Origin: Lutibacter sp.
GTDB taxonomy: Bacteria > Bacteroidota > Bacteroidia > Flavobacteriales > Flavobacteriaceae
Assembly: GCF_013139515.1 (NCBI RefSeq)
Contig: NZ_WTAR01000030.1
Location: 1-64,000 of the forward strand
Reading direction: 5' to 3'
Length of the DNA stretch: 64,000 nt
Shown: positions 29,687-38,027 of the stretch, piece by piece
Layout: each line of letters begins with the position of its first letter
Position numbering within the stretch: the first letter of the stretch is position 1
Program-made: the position numbers and the translations under genes
Notes under the pieces: model-generated
Seen by the model: the letters and a program-made list of their open reading frames with translations, nothing else
Told to the model about the DNA's origin: nothing
The model's database searches: none

Positions 29687-31102
29687 TTAATTAATAGTTC
29701 TACTAAAATTGTTATTTTCTATTGTTTTATTAGTTGTTAAATCATTGCTATTGGCTTTCCGATAATTTTTAGAAAATGCCTTAATTCTATCAATTTTAGA
29801 TTTGTTAGTTTTGTAAAGTGTAGGAGTATTAGCTAACAAGTATTTAATGTCATCAAAGTAGCTATCCTTTATAACTTGTTCAATCTCAGCACCTGAAAAA
29901 TTGAGCATTTTTTCACTAATATTAGTATTTATTTTAGTTTTATATTTTTTATTCATGATTGTGATAATTTCTTTTCGTTCTTCATTGTTTGGATAATCAA
30001 CAAAGAATATTGCGTCCCACCGACCACAACGTAAAAACTCACTAGGCAAGCTATCCAAATTATTAGCAGTTGCAACAATAACAGCATCGTTTGTGCGATC
30101 ATTAAACCATGTTAGCATATGCCCTAATTGACTTGAATTTGTACTATCTCCACTCCCAGTTGAAAATTGTTTTTCAATTTCATCCATTAAAACCACCGCA
30201 TTATTGCCTAATTTATCAATGATATCAGTAAATTTTCTTGTATTTTTTTCAGTTTCACCAACTAAGCTATTTTTCATATTACCCATGTTAGCAGTTATAA
30301 AGGTTCTATTCATTAGACTGGCAATAGTTTTACCTACCAAACTTTTTCCACAACCTGGGATACCGACCAGCATAATATTTTTCAATTTTGGCATATGACT
30401 ATTTTTTTCATCATATGCCTGTAAACGTTTATTTATATAAAGCTTAAGTGGTTTTAATCCCCCGACACTTTCAATATTTTCACTTTTACAGATAGTCATA
30501 AAACCAGAGTTATTAATTATGTTTTCTTTGCTGCTATCAATTATAGCCAAATCAATTTTTCCACTGTCAACAATAGATTTGGCTAGTATGTTTTGGCTTT
30601 CTTCAAATGAAAGACCTAGCAAGCAATTTGCTATTTTATCCACTGTTTTACTATTTAAAGTTTTCTTTATATTTTCGGGCAAATTTAAATTATTAATCAT
30701 ATCAATAAAATCTATTTTTTCCGGTAGATCAAAATTGATATCATGGACTATTTTATCAAAAAATGAATTTATTTTATCAGTTTGAACAATACACAGAGTG
30801 ACGCTATTATTTTTATATAGGTCTATATTATTCAAAACAAGTTGTAAAACACCTTTCTCTTCAAAGAACCAATTGCCACTTTCTATAAAAATAATACTAT
30901 TTTTTATAGTAGTAGAAAAATCTAATAAATCATTAATATTGACATATTCTGAATTTATACCGTTGATAGCATTCCAACAATATTTATTAAAAGGTTGATC
31001 AACATAAAAAGTATTGATCGCTCTTTTTATCTCATCAGTTTTAATATTTATCAGTGGAAAACTTGCCTTGACATAGTTTGTTAGATTGTAAGATTGTTTC
31101 AT
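29687..31102 (-). CDS. Ycf46-like AAA+ ATPase
   Basis: A 471-aa protein. A non-catalytic N-terminal part (ASFPLINIKTDEIKRAINTF) resembles the start of Ycf46-type ATPases. The AAA+ core begins SVGGLKPLKLYINKRLQAY, with Walker A GIPGCGKS (247-254), pore-like loop NSLVGETEKNTRK, Walker B VVLMDEIEK (about 303-311), sensor IVATANNLDSLPSEFLR and GRWDAIFFVDYP (arginine finger region). It likely remodels a protein partner using ATP; the DUF932-like protein next door is a candidate partner by position only. Confidence 0.85.
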   Translation of the reverse strand: MKQSYNLTNYVKASFPLINIKTDEIKRAINTFYVDQPFNKYCWNAINGINSEYVNINDLLDFSTTIKNSIIFIESGNWFFEEKGVLQLVLNNIDLYKNNSVTLCIVQTDKINSFFDKIVHDINFDLPEKIDFIDMINNLNLPENIKKTLNSKTVDKIANCLLGLSFEESQNILAKSIVDSGKIDLAIIDSSKENIINNSGFMTICKSENIESVGGLKPLKLYINKRLQAYDEKNSHMPKLKNIMLVGIPGCGKSLVGKTIASLMNRTFITANMGNMKNSLVGETEKNTRKFTDIIDKLGNNAVVLMDEIEKQFSTGSGDSTNSSQLGHMLTWFNDRTNDAVIVATANNLDSLPSEFLRCGRWDAIFFVDYPNNEERKEIITIMNKKYKTKINTNISEKMLNFSGAEIEQVIKDSYFDDIKYLLANTPTLYKTNKSKIDRIKAFSKNYRKANSNDLTTNKTIENNNFSRTIN

Positions 31103-31165
31103 TTTTACCCCTTGTTTTTTTGGTTTTTAAGCCTTTAATAAATATTGTTGTACGATATAACCAGA

Positions 31166-31203
31166 AAAGCGCAAAAAAACTTTAAAATGAATTTTTGCGC
31201 TTT
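31166..31203. terminator. Bidirectional hairpin between the DUF932-like and AAA genes
   Basis: AAAGCGCAAAAA pairs with TTTTTGCGCTTT (12 bp) across a 14-base loop. A- and T-rich arms give short U-runs both ways. It may partly terminate transcription and lower AAA ATPase expression. Confidence 0.6.
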
Positions 31204-31215
31204 ATTTGTCATAAT

Positions 31216-32187
31216 TTACAGGGTAATAGACCTAACAAGATTTTCATTTCTAATTTTTGTCGGCTCCATGTCAAGAATTAAATTTAATGACTTTTCAGCA
31301 AAGCTTTGACTACTACCAAATAATAAGCTTTCTTCCCTGTCGGTATTTTTCTTTAAACTGGATGCATGGTTAGTATAAAAAGTGACGGCATTAAATAATT
31401 CGTATCCAGTGCCTTTTTGGGCCGCAGGTACTTTGCTAGTAGTTGCGTTATTTTTAAGTATTTCAGCCACTTGCCGCATTTTATTAATACTAGTTGCGCT
31501 TTCCTTGTCATCAAAAAACGAAGAAATTAGAGTCATTTGTTTGTCGGGCGAAAATTCAATATTTGCCAAGTTCTTAAAAGTATTATGTAAACTAGTTTGT
31601 TTTTCTTGCAACTCTAAAAAAGTAGAAACGAAGTTGTCAATTTTAGCAGAACAACTTTTTGTTTGTTTGGCCGTGAAAGTTGTCTCATTAGCTAGATTGC
31701 CATACCATTGCACAAAAGTATTATTGCATTCAACTCTCTTGTCATTCAATCCAATGGTAGGTTTTTTGGTGCCATCAAGCGGCAATAGGCAACTGATATT
31801 ACTATTATGAGTGTTGCCTTCACCAATATTAAATTGTTTTCCTAATAGATTAAATATGATTTTTTCGCCTTTGCCAATACCACATATACTCTCAATATCG
31901 CCCAACTTATCAATTTTATCGAAAAAATCTTTCGGTTGTATAGGTGTAAAACGCCCTTTTGAGAGTCTTAAAATTGCACCATTGTCGTTATTTTCAAGAT
32001 AAAAGTGGTTTTTTATATCGTCACCATGTCTATCTTTTACACTATGTAATGTTACCTCAAAGTCACACTTGCTTAGTTCAAACAATGAATTGTTTGTAAC
32101 ATCCTTATAAATATAATTTTCGCCATTAGCCCACCATGGATTACTCACTTTGCTTGCAAATCTTTTTTCCTGCATTAAATGACTCAT
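31216..32187 (-). CDS. DUF932-like phage/plasmid protein
   Basis: A 323-aa protein; the ATG at 32187 (MSHLMQEKRFASKVSNPWWA) follows GGGAG and is preferred to 32202. Features typical of the DUF932/phage-plasmid-like family include LSKGRFTPIQPKDFFDKIDK, the C-x-N-T block (ECNNTFVQWYGN) and the middle FNAVTFYTNHASSLKK. These proteins occur on plasmids and in phages with unknown function, sometimes beside AAA ATPases. Spacing to neighbours is wide, unlike the dense early operons. Confidence 0.72.
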   Translation of the reverse strand: MSHLMQEKRFASKVSNPWWANGENYIYKDVTNNSLFELSKCDFEVTLHSVKDRHGDDIKNHFYLENNDNGAILRLSKGRFTPIQPKDFFDKIDKLGDIESICGIGKGEKIIFNLLGKQFNIGEGNTHNSNISCLLPLDGTKKPTIGLNDKRVECNNTFVQWYGNLANETTFTAKQTKSCSAKIDNFVSTFLELQEKQTSLHNTFKNLANIEFSPDKQMTLISSFFDDKESATSINKMRQVAEILKNNATTSKVPAAQKGTGYELFNAVTFYTNHASSLKKNTDREESLLFGSSQSFAEKSLNLILDMEPTKIRNENLVRSITL

Positions 32188-32281
32188 ATTTTTTTCTCCC
32201 AATAAAAATTAATTTCTTATCTGATATATTCAGACAATAATGTAAAACAGTAAAACGAATTTAAAACAATTTAATTAGTTA

Positions 32282-32695
32282 TCAGATATCAAGTTTTTGT
32301 ATTTGGCCTTTTTTATTACGATAAAAAACGTTGTTTGACTCAGCAAGTTTTTCAAGGGCTGAGTCTTTGCTTAGTATATCACAACTCTCAGTGTTCTTTT
32401 TTACATACTCAGCACAACAATAATTGATATAATCGGCACGTTTTTGGATAACATCTGCAATATGCTCTACCGAATTTTTTTTGTTATAACTTGTTAAACT
32501 GGGTATCGGCATAGATAAATCAATAGTAAGATCGCCAAATTGTACATTGTCAAGATGAGATAGTGATAAGTCATTGTGTTGATAAGAGTTACTAGTCTGA
32601 CTGACACAGTACGAGACTTTATGATCAACCGCTGGTAATTCTGTAAAATTAATATTGATATTGCCGAATTCGCTTACTTTTTTTGTTACTTTCAT
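32282..32695 (-). CDS. Hypothetical protein of the AAA module
   Basis: A 137-aa protein, MKVTKKVSEFGNININFTEL, with a helical C-terminus (VEHIADVIQKRADYINYCCA). No domain recognised. Separate ribosome site and about 95-base gap to the DUF932-like gene. Confidence 0.7.
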   Translation of the reverse strand: MKVTKKVSEFGNININFTELPAVDHKVSYCVSQTSNSYQHNDLSLSHLDNVQFGDLTIDLSMPIPSLTSYNKKNSVEHIADVIQKRADYINYCCAEYVKKNTESCDILSKDSALEKLAESNNVFYRNKKGQIQKLDI

Positions 32696-32762
32696 AATCT
32701 TTTTCTCACTTTTTAAATTGTTTTTTTTTTGGTTAAAAAGACTTTAAAAAATTATTTATAAT

Positions 32763-32945
32763 TTAATTAACTAAACAAGTCAAGGGCGATATCTTGTTAG
32801 TATCATTATCCAGCATTTTATCAACTTCTAAAAAATCCGTATTCAATCCGTTATTTTCACATTGATAAGCATAAAAATCTTTTTGAGCCTGTAATGATTT
32901 TTTATTCAAGGTAGTTTTGATTTTAATAGTTTGTTTTTTAGTCAT
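32763..32945 (-). CDS. Small hypothetical protein
   Basis: A 60-aa protein, MTKKQTIKIKTTLNKKSLQA, ending ISPLTCLVN. Basic N-terminal half. Ribosome site AAGGGG. Function unknown. Confidence 0.55.
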   Translation of the reverse strand: MTKKQTIKIKTTLNKKSLQAQKDFYAYQCENNGLNTDFLEVDKMLDNDTNKISPLTCLVN

Positions 32946-33006
32946 AGCGCAACCCCTTTTTATAGTGTTTTAATAGCGGCAAATATTGCCAGTACAGTGA
33001 TTTACT

Positions 33007-33225
33007 TTATATAGTGTATAATTCCACAAAACAATCAATTTTTTGTTTAAAGCTCAATTTCTCCCATACAGGGGATAATTTCAATGTGTTATAAATATCA
33101 TTTATTCTCAAATTGTTATTCAATCCGAATACCATTTTCAGCAAGTTAATATTATTTTCTATAAGTACAAAAAGAACAAAATTAATCATGGTAATCATTA
33201 ATCCTATAAAAATAATGTTAATCAT
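33007..33225 (-). CDS. Small membrane protein
   Basis: A 72-aa protein with an N-terminal transmembrane helix (MINIIFIGLMITMINFVLFV) and a soluble C-terminal part. AAGGGG ribosome site. It belongs to the leftward module. Confidence 0.65.
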   Translation of the reverse strand: MINIIFIGLMITMINFVLFVLIENNINLLKMVFGLNNNLRINDIYNTLKLSPVWEKLSFKQKIDCFVELYTI

Positions 33226-33236
33226 AATAAGCCCCT

Positions 33237-33371
33237 TTAGTTACTTGTTAGTAGTGCAAAATAAGTGATACTAGTCATCATCAAACAAAATAGACCAGTA
33301 TAGACAAAAGCACAAAATACTTTCTGTAATCGAGTTAATCCCTTTTTTGTTTTCCTATAAGTATTAATCAT
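33237..33371 (-). CDS. 44-aa membrane protein, first gene of the module
   Basis: MINTYRKTKKGLTRLQKVFC, then AFVYTGLFCLMMTSITYFAL: a basic N-terminus and one membrane helix. Not in the ORF track. GGGAGA ribosome site at good distance. It is the first gene after the module promoter. Confidence 0.6.
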   Translation of the reverse strand: MINTYRKTKKGLTRLQKVFCAFVYTGLFCLMMTSITYFALLTSN

Positions 33372-33415
33372 CTTGTCTCCCTTATTTTCTAAGTTAAATA
33401 AATACTACAGTTATA

Positions 33416-33444
33416 CTTTTATTAACTAATCAAACTAATGTCAA
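33416..33444 (-). promoter_or_regulatory. Sigma70-like promoter of the leftward module
   Basis: Minus strand TTGACA, 17-base spacer, TAAAAG. The -35 is consensus, the -10 weak. It is 45 bases upstream of the first module gene. Confidence 0.45.
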
Positions 33445-34846
33445 GAAAATAATTTAAAATAATTCACTTTTTCAAAATAAATAAAAGTACCATATTTTAT
33501 GCTATTACCAATCCTCTCATATACCTTTATATAATAACTAATGATATTAATACCTTATATATATGATTAACTAGTACTGTTATCTAACTATTAACCCTAT
33601 ATGGCACTAACTAACCTTTAACCTATGTATAGCGGTATATAATGTATTGAGTAGTGGATAAAGCCTATTAGTATATTAATAGTTATGAGTCTATGTATAT
33701 AATGTATAAGAGTATGGTTTAATGTATAAGAGTTATATAAATAGATTGTTTAGTTTAATGAAAAATAGATAATTGTTTAGTGAAAAATAAATAAGGCGGC
33801 ACCACCACCCGCCCATGCCTATTCATTTGTAAAACTATTTAACTACCTATATAGTAGGACAACTAACTGATTAAGCATTTAACTATATACTATAATAGGT
33901 AGTTCTATTTAAACAAATAGAACTTATTCAGTGCCTGTTAATATTCTTATTTATTTAAATAGGATATATCTAGCCATTCTATGTACTGTCTATATATTGA
34001 CACGTTCTATTGTATAGGTATAACTACTTAATCTCTTAAAGGGGGTAAAAATAGATTATAAGAGGTTTAAACAGTTAACCATGCCAGTATATACAATCTA
34101 TTTAACTGTACTATTGGTAATGATTACTATTAAAAATAAATGTAATGATATCAATGACTTATATATTGTTTAGTATTTAACTATTTAATAAAATACTAAT
34201 ATATTTTATGTAATGATATCAATTACTTAGCCATTCTATTATTTATTTTACCCCTAGTGTATTAGGATATATATTACTATGTCAACATATTGACAATTTT
34301 AATCATGCCAATATATAAAATATATTTATAAATACATAGGGAACAAACAAACAAAGCTTTATTCAACTACTAACAATCTCAATGCATACCCCTTTAATTA
34401 ATATAGTTTATTCTATTCTATTTATATAAGTGCATAGGGGGGTAATAGAAGGGTTAAATATATAAGGGGTAATAGATAAGATATATATATTAAATAGATA
34501 ACTATATTAAAGAGATAACTATATTAAAGGGGGTGGGGTGTTTTGTTCCGAGGGGGGGGTGGTTAATAGACCGTGACGGCACATCCCCATAACTAGAATA
34601 GATTTTTTCAAACTTAGAAGGTGGAATATAAATAACTGGTATATAAGTAAACTATAAATATAAATAACTAGGAAAACATATAACTATTTCTACTCTCAAA
34701 TCCTAGACTGTTAAACTTATAGGGTGGGGTAGGGGTAGTTCTAAACCAGAAAAATCAGAAACCAGTAGTCTATATGAAATATAAAATATATATAAAAATA
34801 TCAAAACATTTAGTTAGGTTATAATAAGTATAAACTGTAAGGATAT
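33445..34846. other. 1.4-kb AT-rich non-coding region
   Basis: No convincing ORF on either strand. The region has many TATATA-type tracts, a 9-bp inverted repeat GTTCTATTT/AAATAGAAC (33902-33923), the half-site TAGGTAGTTCTA (33896-33907) shared with the 28.9-29.1 kb region, two copies of TGTAATGATATCAAT (34141, 34209) and a G8 tract near 34552. Such repeat-rich, easily melted DNA between divergent operons is the likeliest place in the window for a replication origin, but no DnaA box or known iteron is identified. Confidence 0.6.
34496..34529 (+). repeat. Perfect tandem 17-mer repeat
   Basis: AGATAACTATATTAAAG occurs twice head to tail, within the AT-rich non-coding region and just before a G-rich stretch. 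Candidate protein-binding iteron. Confidence 0.75.
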
Positions 34847-34874
34847 TAAAGTATAAAACTATTTAAACCGATAA
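34847..34874 (+). promoter_or_regulatory. Sigma28-type promoter upstream of the late region
   Basis: TAAAGTAT, 12-base spacer, ACCGATAA. One base longer in spacing than the other sites. It lies about 100 bases before the first late gene. Confidence 0.5.
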
Positions 34875-34884
34875 TAAGCTATAC

Positions 34885-34913
34885 TTGACAGTATTTAATT
34901 AAATGCTTACATT
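34885..34913 (+). promoter_or_regulatory. Sigma70-like promoter of the late region
   Basis: TTGACA, 17 bases, TACATT. With the sigma28-type site just upstream it may form a tandem promoter for the late genes. Confidence 0.45.
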
Positions 34914-34977
34914 ACAGTATTGACCACTGGTAGATGTTTAAGCTGGAAGTATAATAAACTAAATAGGGGGAAAGATT

Positions 34978-35529
34978 ATGACTTGTATCGTTGGGATGGT
35001 AAGAGATAATAAAGTTTATATAGGTGGTGACAGTGCTGGTGTTAGTGGATTAAATATTAGGGTACGAAATGATAAGAAAGTATTCAAGAACAAAAATATG
35101 ATATTTGGCTGTACATCATCATTTAGGATGATCAATCTATTAAGGTATAAACTGGTAATACCTAAACAAAAATCAAATATGACTGATTATGAGTATTTGT
35201 GTACAGATTTTATAGATGAGGTCATTAAGTGTTTTAAGGACAATGGATTTTCAAATATAAATAATAATGAGGAATCGGGTGGTACATTCCTCATTGGGTA
35301 TAAAAGTAATCTTTATTGTATAGAAAGTGATTATCAAGTTGCAATGGTTAAGGATAGTTATGATTCGTGTGGATCTGGATCTAATTATGCTTTAGGTTCA
35401 ATGAAGACTTTATATAATTGGGATTCTTTTGAAGATTGTGAACCAGAAGTTTATATAACTGAAGCTTTAAGTGCTGCTGAATATTTTAGTTGCGGTGTTT
35501 ACAAACCATTTAATATAGTGAGTTTGTAA
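34978..35529 (+). CDS. Ntn-hydrolase (proteasome/HslV-like) protein
   Basis: A 183-aa protein. MTCIVGMVRDNKVYIGGDSA resembles the amino end of HslV/proteasome beta-type Ntn hydrolases (T-x-I-V...G.V.IGGD); Thr2 would be the catalytic nucleophile after Met removal. The middle has GGTFLIGYKSNLYCIESDYQ and the end CGSGSNYALGSM, matching later strands of that fold. Phages carry such single-subunit relatives without the HslU ATPase. Proteolysis in capsid maturation or host take-over is possible but unproven. Strong GGGGGAAAG ribosome site. Confidence 0.72.
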   Translation: MTCIVGMVRDNKVYIGGDSAGVSGLNIRVRNDKKVFKNKNMIFGCTSSFRMINLLRYKLVIPKQKSNMTDYEYLCTDFIDEVIKCFKDNGFSNINNNEESGGTFLIGYKSNLYCIESDYQVAMVKDSYDSCGSGSNYALGSMKTLYNWDSFEDCEPEVYITEALSAAEYFSCGVYKPFNIVSL

Positions 35530-35530
35530 T

Positions 35531-35608
35531 ATGACTTGCATGACAGGAAATGATTTAGGGACTAAACTAATTGATATATTAGGATTACCAAAGAAAGGTG
35601 TTATGTGA
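35531..35608 (+). CDS. 25-aa peptide ORF
   Basis: MTCMTGNDLGTKLIDILGLP, ending KKGVM. It begins directly after the Ntn-hydrolase stop. Short, possibly a coupling ORF. Function unknown. Confidence 0.35.
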   Translation: MTCMTGNDLGTKLIDILGLPKKGVM

Positions 35609-35742
35609 ATGAACTTGTTATAATAAAATGTGAATATTATCCTGAATTTGATAAAGATAGCGAGAAAATGTTTTTAAAGGAAATGAGTAAGTACAATCTG
35701 GTTAAACTGGAAGATGAAGATGAAGATGAAGATGAAGAATAA
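35605..35742 (+). CDS. 45-aa acidic-tailed peptide (GTG start)
   Basis: MNELVIIKCEYYPEFDKDSE, ending in an EDEDEDEDEE run. AAAGGTG precedes the GTG start. The acidic tail could mimic DNA or bind a basic partner; this is speculation. Confidence 0.5.
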   Translation: MNELVIIKCEYYPEFDKDSEKMFLKEMSKYNLVKLEDEDEDEDEE

Positions 35743-35771
35743 ATAGTATTTTAAGAAAGGGGATTAAGATA

Positions 35772-35945
35772 ATGACAATAATACCACAATGTATTATTAT
35801 TGTTTTTACATTTTTTGGTTTGAAGGAAAAACTCAAGGAAGAAAAATTAACTGTTAATTATATTATAAGTAATATTATATTATATTTTATTCTAGCATGG
35901 GGTGGATTCTTTAATTCTGTATTTATGATAATGGAGAAGATGTGA
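35772..35945 (+). CDS. 57-aa membrane protein
   Basis: MTIIPQCIIIVFTFFGLKEK, then VNYIISNIILYFILAWGGFF: two hydrophobic segments. GGGG ribosome site. It could be holin-like in shape, but position and size give no firm role. Confidence 0.55.
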   Translation: MTIIPQCIIIVFTFFGLKEKLKEEKLTVNYIISNIILYFILAWGGFFNSVFMIMEKM

Positions 35946-36211
35946 TGTTGACTTGTTATTGTTCATTAGCTGGAACTGGTGCATGTCAAACTTGTGCTAA
36001 TTGGTTAAATCAGAAAACATTTGATGTCAATGGGTATTACAATCCAACCAAATTAGGCCCAACTGGATTAGATTATGGAAATAAACCCATATTAAATCCA
36101 GATGATATAACAGAAATAACTCATTATGAAAGATATTATATAGATGGTGTATTGCATGTTAAGTCTATATATAAATATTCTTTAATTGATAATGCTGAGG
36201 AACACTATTGA
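35945..36211 (+). CDS. Cys-rich hypothetical protein
   Basis: An 88-aa protein from the ATG at 35945: MLTCYCSLAGTGACQTCANW. The N-terminal CYCS...C..C cluster suggests metal binding; the rest is a beta-rich tail (YYIDGVLHVKSIYKYSL). Such short CxCS proteins are seen near phage structural genes. Confidence 0.65.
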   Translation: MLTCYCSLAGTGACQTCANWLNQKTFDVNGYYNPTKLGPTGLDYGNKPILNPDDITEITHYERYYIDGVLHVKSIYKYSLIDNAEEHY

Positions 36212-36417
36212 TATTTTACACAGAAATGATTCCAAAGGGGTATAATTGTATTAAAACTATTGATGACTCAGATTATGATGGATATAGACTGATACAATGC
36301 CCATACAATAAAGCTATTGAGTTAGATAGCGGTGATGTGATGATTTACTGTGCATTTTTAGAAGAAGAGGTATTTGACTTTGTTAAAGGGTGTAATATAG
36401 GGTTGGAGAATAAATGA
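36208..36417 (+). CDS. Hypothetical protein (TTG start)
   Basis: A 69-aa protein starting at a TTG after GAGG; a later ATG (36226) is possible. It has three Cys (YNCIK, LIQCPYN, YCAFLE). Function unknown. Stop and next start overlap. Confidence 0.55.
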   Translation: MIFYTEMIPKGYNCIKTIDDSDYDGYRLIQCPYNKAIELDSGDVMIYCAFLEEEVFDFVKGCNIGLENK

Positions 36418-36656
36418 GAATATCTGTAGATAGAAAGAGTGAATACTATAAGTCTAATTGTGTAGGATTAAAACCTTATTTAAATGGTAAATATGTTAGA
36501 GGGTGTGTTGAAGCTGATGATATAAATGGGTGGGTTAGGAAATATAGATTTGATAATGATGGTAATTATGTAATGGCAAAGTTTCAAGATTACATTTTAG
36601 AAGAAATAGTTTATGGAATAGTTGAATTAAGGAAAGAAAATGAAGAAAAAGAATGA
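36414..36656 (+). CDS. Hypothetical protein
   Basis: An 80-aa protein, MRISVDRKSEYYKSNCVGLK, with GCVEADDINGWVRKYRFDND. No family recognised; ATGA coupled to the previous gene. Confidence 0.65.
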   Translation: MRISVDRKSEYYKSNCVGLKPYLNGKYVRGCVEADDINGWVRKYRFDNDGNYVMAKFQDYILEEIVYGIVELRKENEEKE

Positions 36657-36792
36657 GTATTTTAATGTAGAGCAACGTGAAGAACGTAATTTAGCACGAA
36701 AAATGAAGAAAAAGAAGAGAATAAAACAATTAAATCGTGATATTGATGATGATTTTAATGATATTGCTCATAAATATAATATTAAGTGGTAG
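36640..36792 (+). CDS. 50-aa basic protein
   Basis: MKKKNEYFNVEQREERNLAR, then KMKKKKRIKQLNRDI. Highly basic, AAGGAAAG ribosome site, overlaps the previous ORF. Function unknown. Confidence 0.55.
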   Translation: MKKKNEYFNVEQREERNLARKMKKKKRIKQLNRDIDDDFNDIAHKYNIKW

Positions 36793-36837
36793 TTAAGTAA
36801 CAATATTGCCATTTGTTTGTCGCTAAATTGTATTTAT

Positions 36838-36865
36838 TTAAGTTTTAAGCATATATATCCGATAA
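36838..36865 (+). promoter_or_regulatory. Sigma28-type promoter before the terminase genes
   Basis: TTAAGTTT with 12-base spacing (or TAAGTTTT with 11) and TCCGATAA. It lies in the only gap between the small ORFs and the packaging genes, so it may start the terminase-portal transcription unit. Confidence 0.6.
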
Positions 36866-36911
36866 GAACTTAAAATTATTCCATTTTTTCACTTTTACAC
36901 ACTTATACAAT

Positions 36912-37097
36912 ATGAATGAAATAAAAAAACGAATTGAAAGCATCATTGAGTATTATGAGAACGAACTTGAGGTTTGCAAAGAGCTTTCACTTGAATATCC
37001 TGAATTTGACCAGTTAGAGCAAGGGTATATCTATAAAAAATGTATTTTTGGTGAAATTATAGAAAGTTTGGAAGAAATGCTGGAGGATTATTTCTAA
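36912..37097 (+). CDS. Small acidic helical protein upstream of terminase
   Basis: A 61-aa protein, MNEIKKRIESIIEYYENELE, ending SLEEMLEDYF. No ribosome site is visible in the roughly 40-base leader that would follow the sigma28-type promoter. It is joined end to start with the small terminase gene and may be a packaging accessory or a leader ORF. Confidence 0.6.
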   Translation: MNEIKKRIESIIEYYENELEVCKELSLEYPEFDQLEQGYIYKKCIFGEIIESLEEMLEDYF

Positions 37098-37784
37098 ATG
37101 TCTGAAAAGATTAAGATGCCAAAGGAAATATACAAGGAAGGTGTAGCAGAACTACTTTCATCTGATAATGATATTGAAGAATTTGTAAGAATAAAAGAAC
37201 AGTTAGATAGTGTTAAAACACTTGACGATCTAACCCCACAAATGAGAAGATTTACTCAAGAATATGTTATTGATTACAAACCATCAGAAGCTGCTAAAAG
37301 AGCAGGGGTTGATCCTTGGTATAGAAATGCATATGCAGCAAAAGCATTAAAAAATAAAATAGTTCAACAATCAATTAGAAGTTTAGAAGAAATAACTTCT
37401 ATAAATCTTGCAATTACCAAAGAAAGAACCCTCCAAGAATTTTCAAAAATTAGTTTTTCAAATATACAAGATTTATTTGATGAAAATGGAAAGCTAAAAG
37501 ATATTGCTAGTTTAGATAGAGATACTGCTGCTAGTATTGAATCAATTCAAGTTGATAAACGGTTTGAAGGTCATGGAGAAGATATTGAAGAGGTTGAAGT
37601 TACAAAAGTGAAATTCCATAGCAAAATCAAGGCTTTAAATTCATTGGCTAAATATTTTGGTATTTATGAGAAGGATAAAGAGCGAAAAGTCAATATGAGT
37701 TTTGCTGATTTTCTCAAATCATTGCCAAAAGAGGTTCGGGAAGAGATTCGGTTTGCATTAATGAAAAGAATAGGGAATACTTAA
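37098..37784 (+). CDS. terS: Terminase small subunit
   Basis: A 228-aa protein of Terminase_2 type: LTPQMRRFTQEYVIDYKPSE, then AAKRAGVDPWYRNAYAAKAL is the DNA-binding helix-turn-helix. A middle oligomerisation part (TIKERTLQEFSKISFSNIQDLF-like) and a C-terminal tail (KVNMSFADFLKSLPKEVREE) follow. The subunit recognises the packaging start and regulates the large subunit two genes downstream. Confidence 0.88.
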   Translation: MSEKIKMPKEIYKEGVAELLSSDNDIEEFVRIKEQLDSVKTLDDLTPQMRRFTQEYVIDYKPSEAAKRAGVDPWYRNAYAAKALKNKIVQQSIRSLEEITSINLAITKERTLQEFSKISFSNIQDLFDENGKLKDIASLDRDTAASIESIQVDKRFEGHGEDIEEVEVTKVKFHSKIKALNSLAKYFGIYEKDKERKVNMSFADFLKSLPKEVREEIRFALMKRIGNT

Positions 37785-38027
37785 ATGAAAAAATTATTAT
37801 TTCTATTAGTTTTAGTTTTATTGTCTGCATGTTCAGTATCGAATATAACTGTTACAGATCCTGATACAAAAATAACATGTACAGCATCTCACAAATCATT
37901 CTTAAAGAATTATTCAGATATTAAAATGAATGCTTGTGGTGCAAAGGGGAATGCTGATGAAGCAAAAGTAGATAATACTTTATCAGATGCAATATTGAAT
38001 GCTTTAGTCAAAGGTTTAAATCCATAA
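37785..38027 (+). CDS. Small lipoprotein between terminase genes
   Basis: An 80-aa protein with signal peptide and lipobox MKKLLFLLVLVLLSAC, then a polar mature part. It fits tightly between terS and terL (stop-start abutting). It could be a spanin outer-membrane partner (Rz1-like) or an exclusion lipoprotein; no Rz partner is seen. Confidence 0.75.
   Translation: MKKLLFLLVLVLLSACSVSNITVTDPDTKITCTASHKSFLKNYSDIKMNACGAKGNADEAKVDNTLSDAILNALVKGLNP

Noticed and set aside
30204-30998. Rightward ORFs opposite the AAA ATPase
   Set aside because: Hydrophobic, low-complexity antisense shadows of a clear AAA+ gene.
31382-31810. 142-aa rightward ORF
   Set aside because: Antisense of the DUF932-like gene; no start signal and no recognisable domain.
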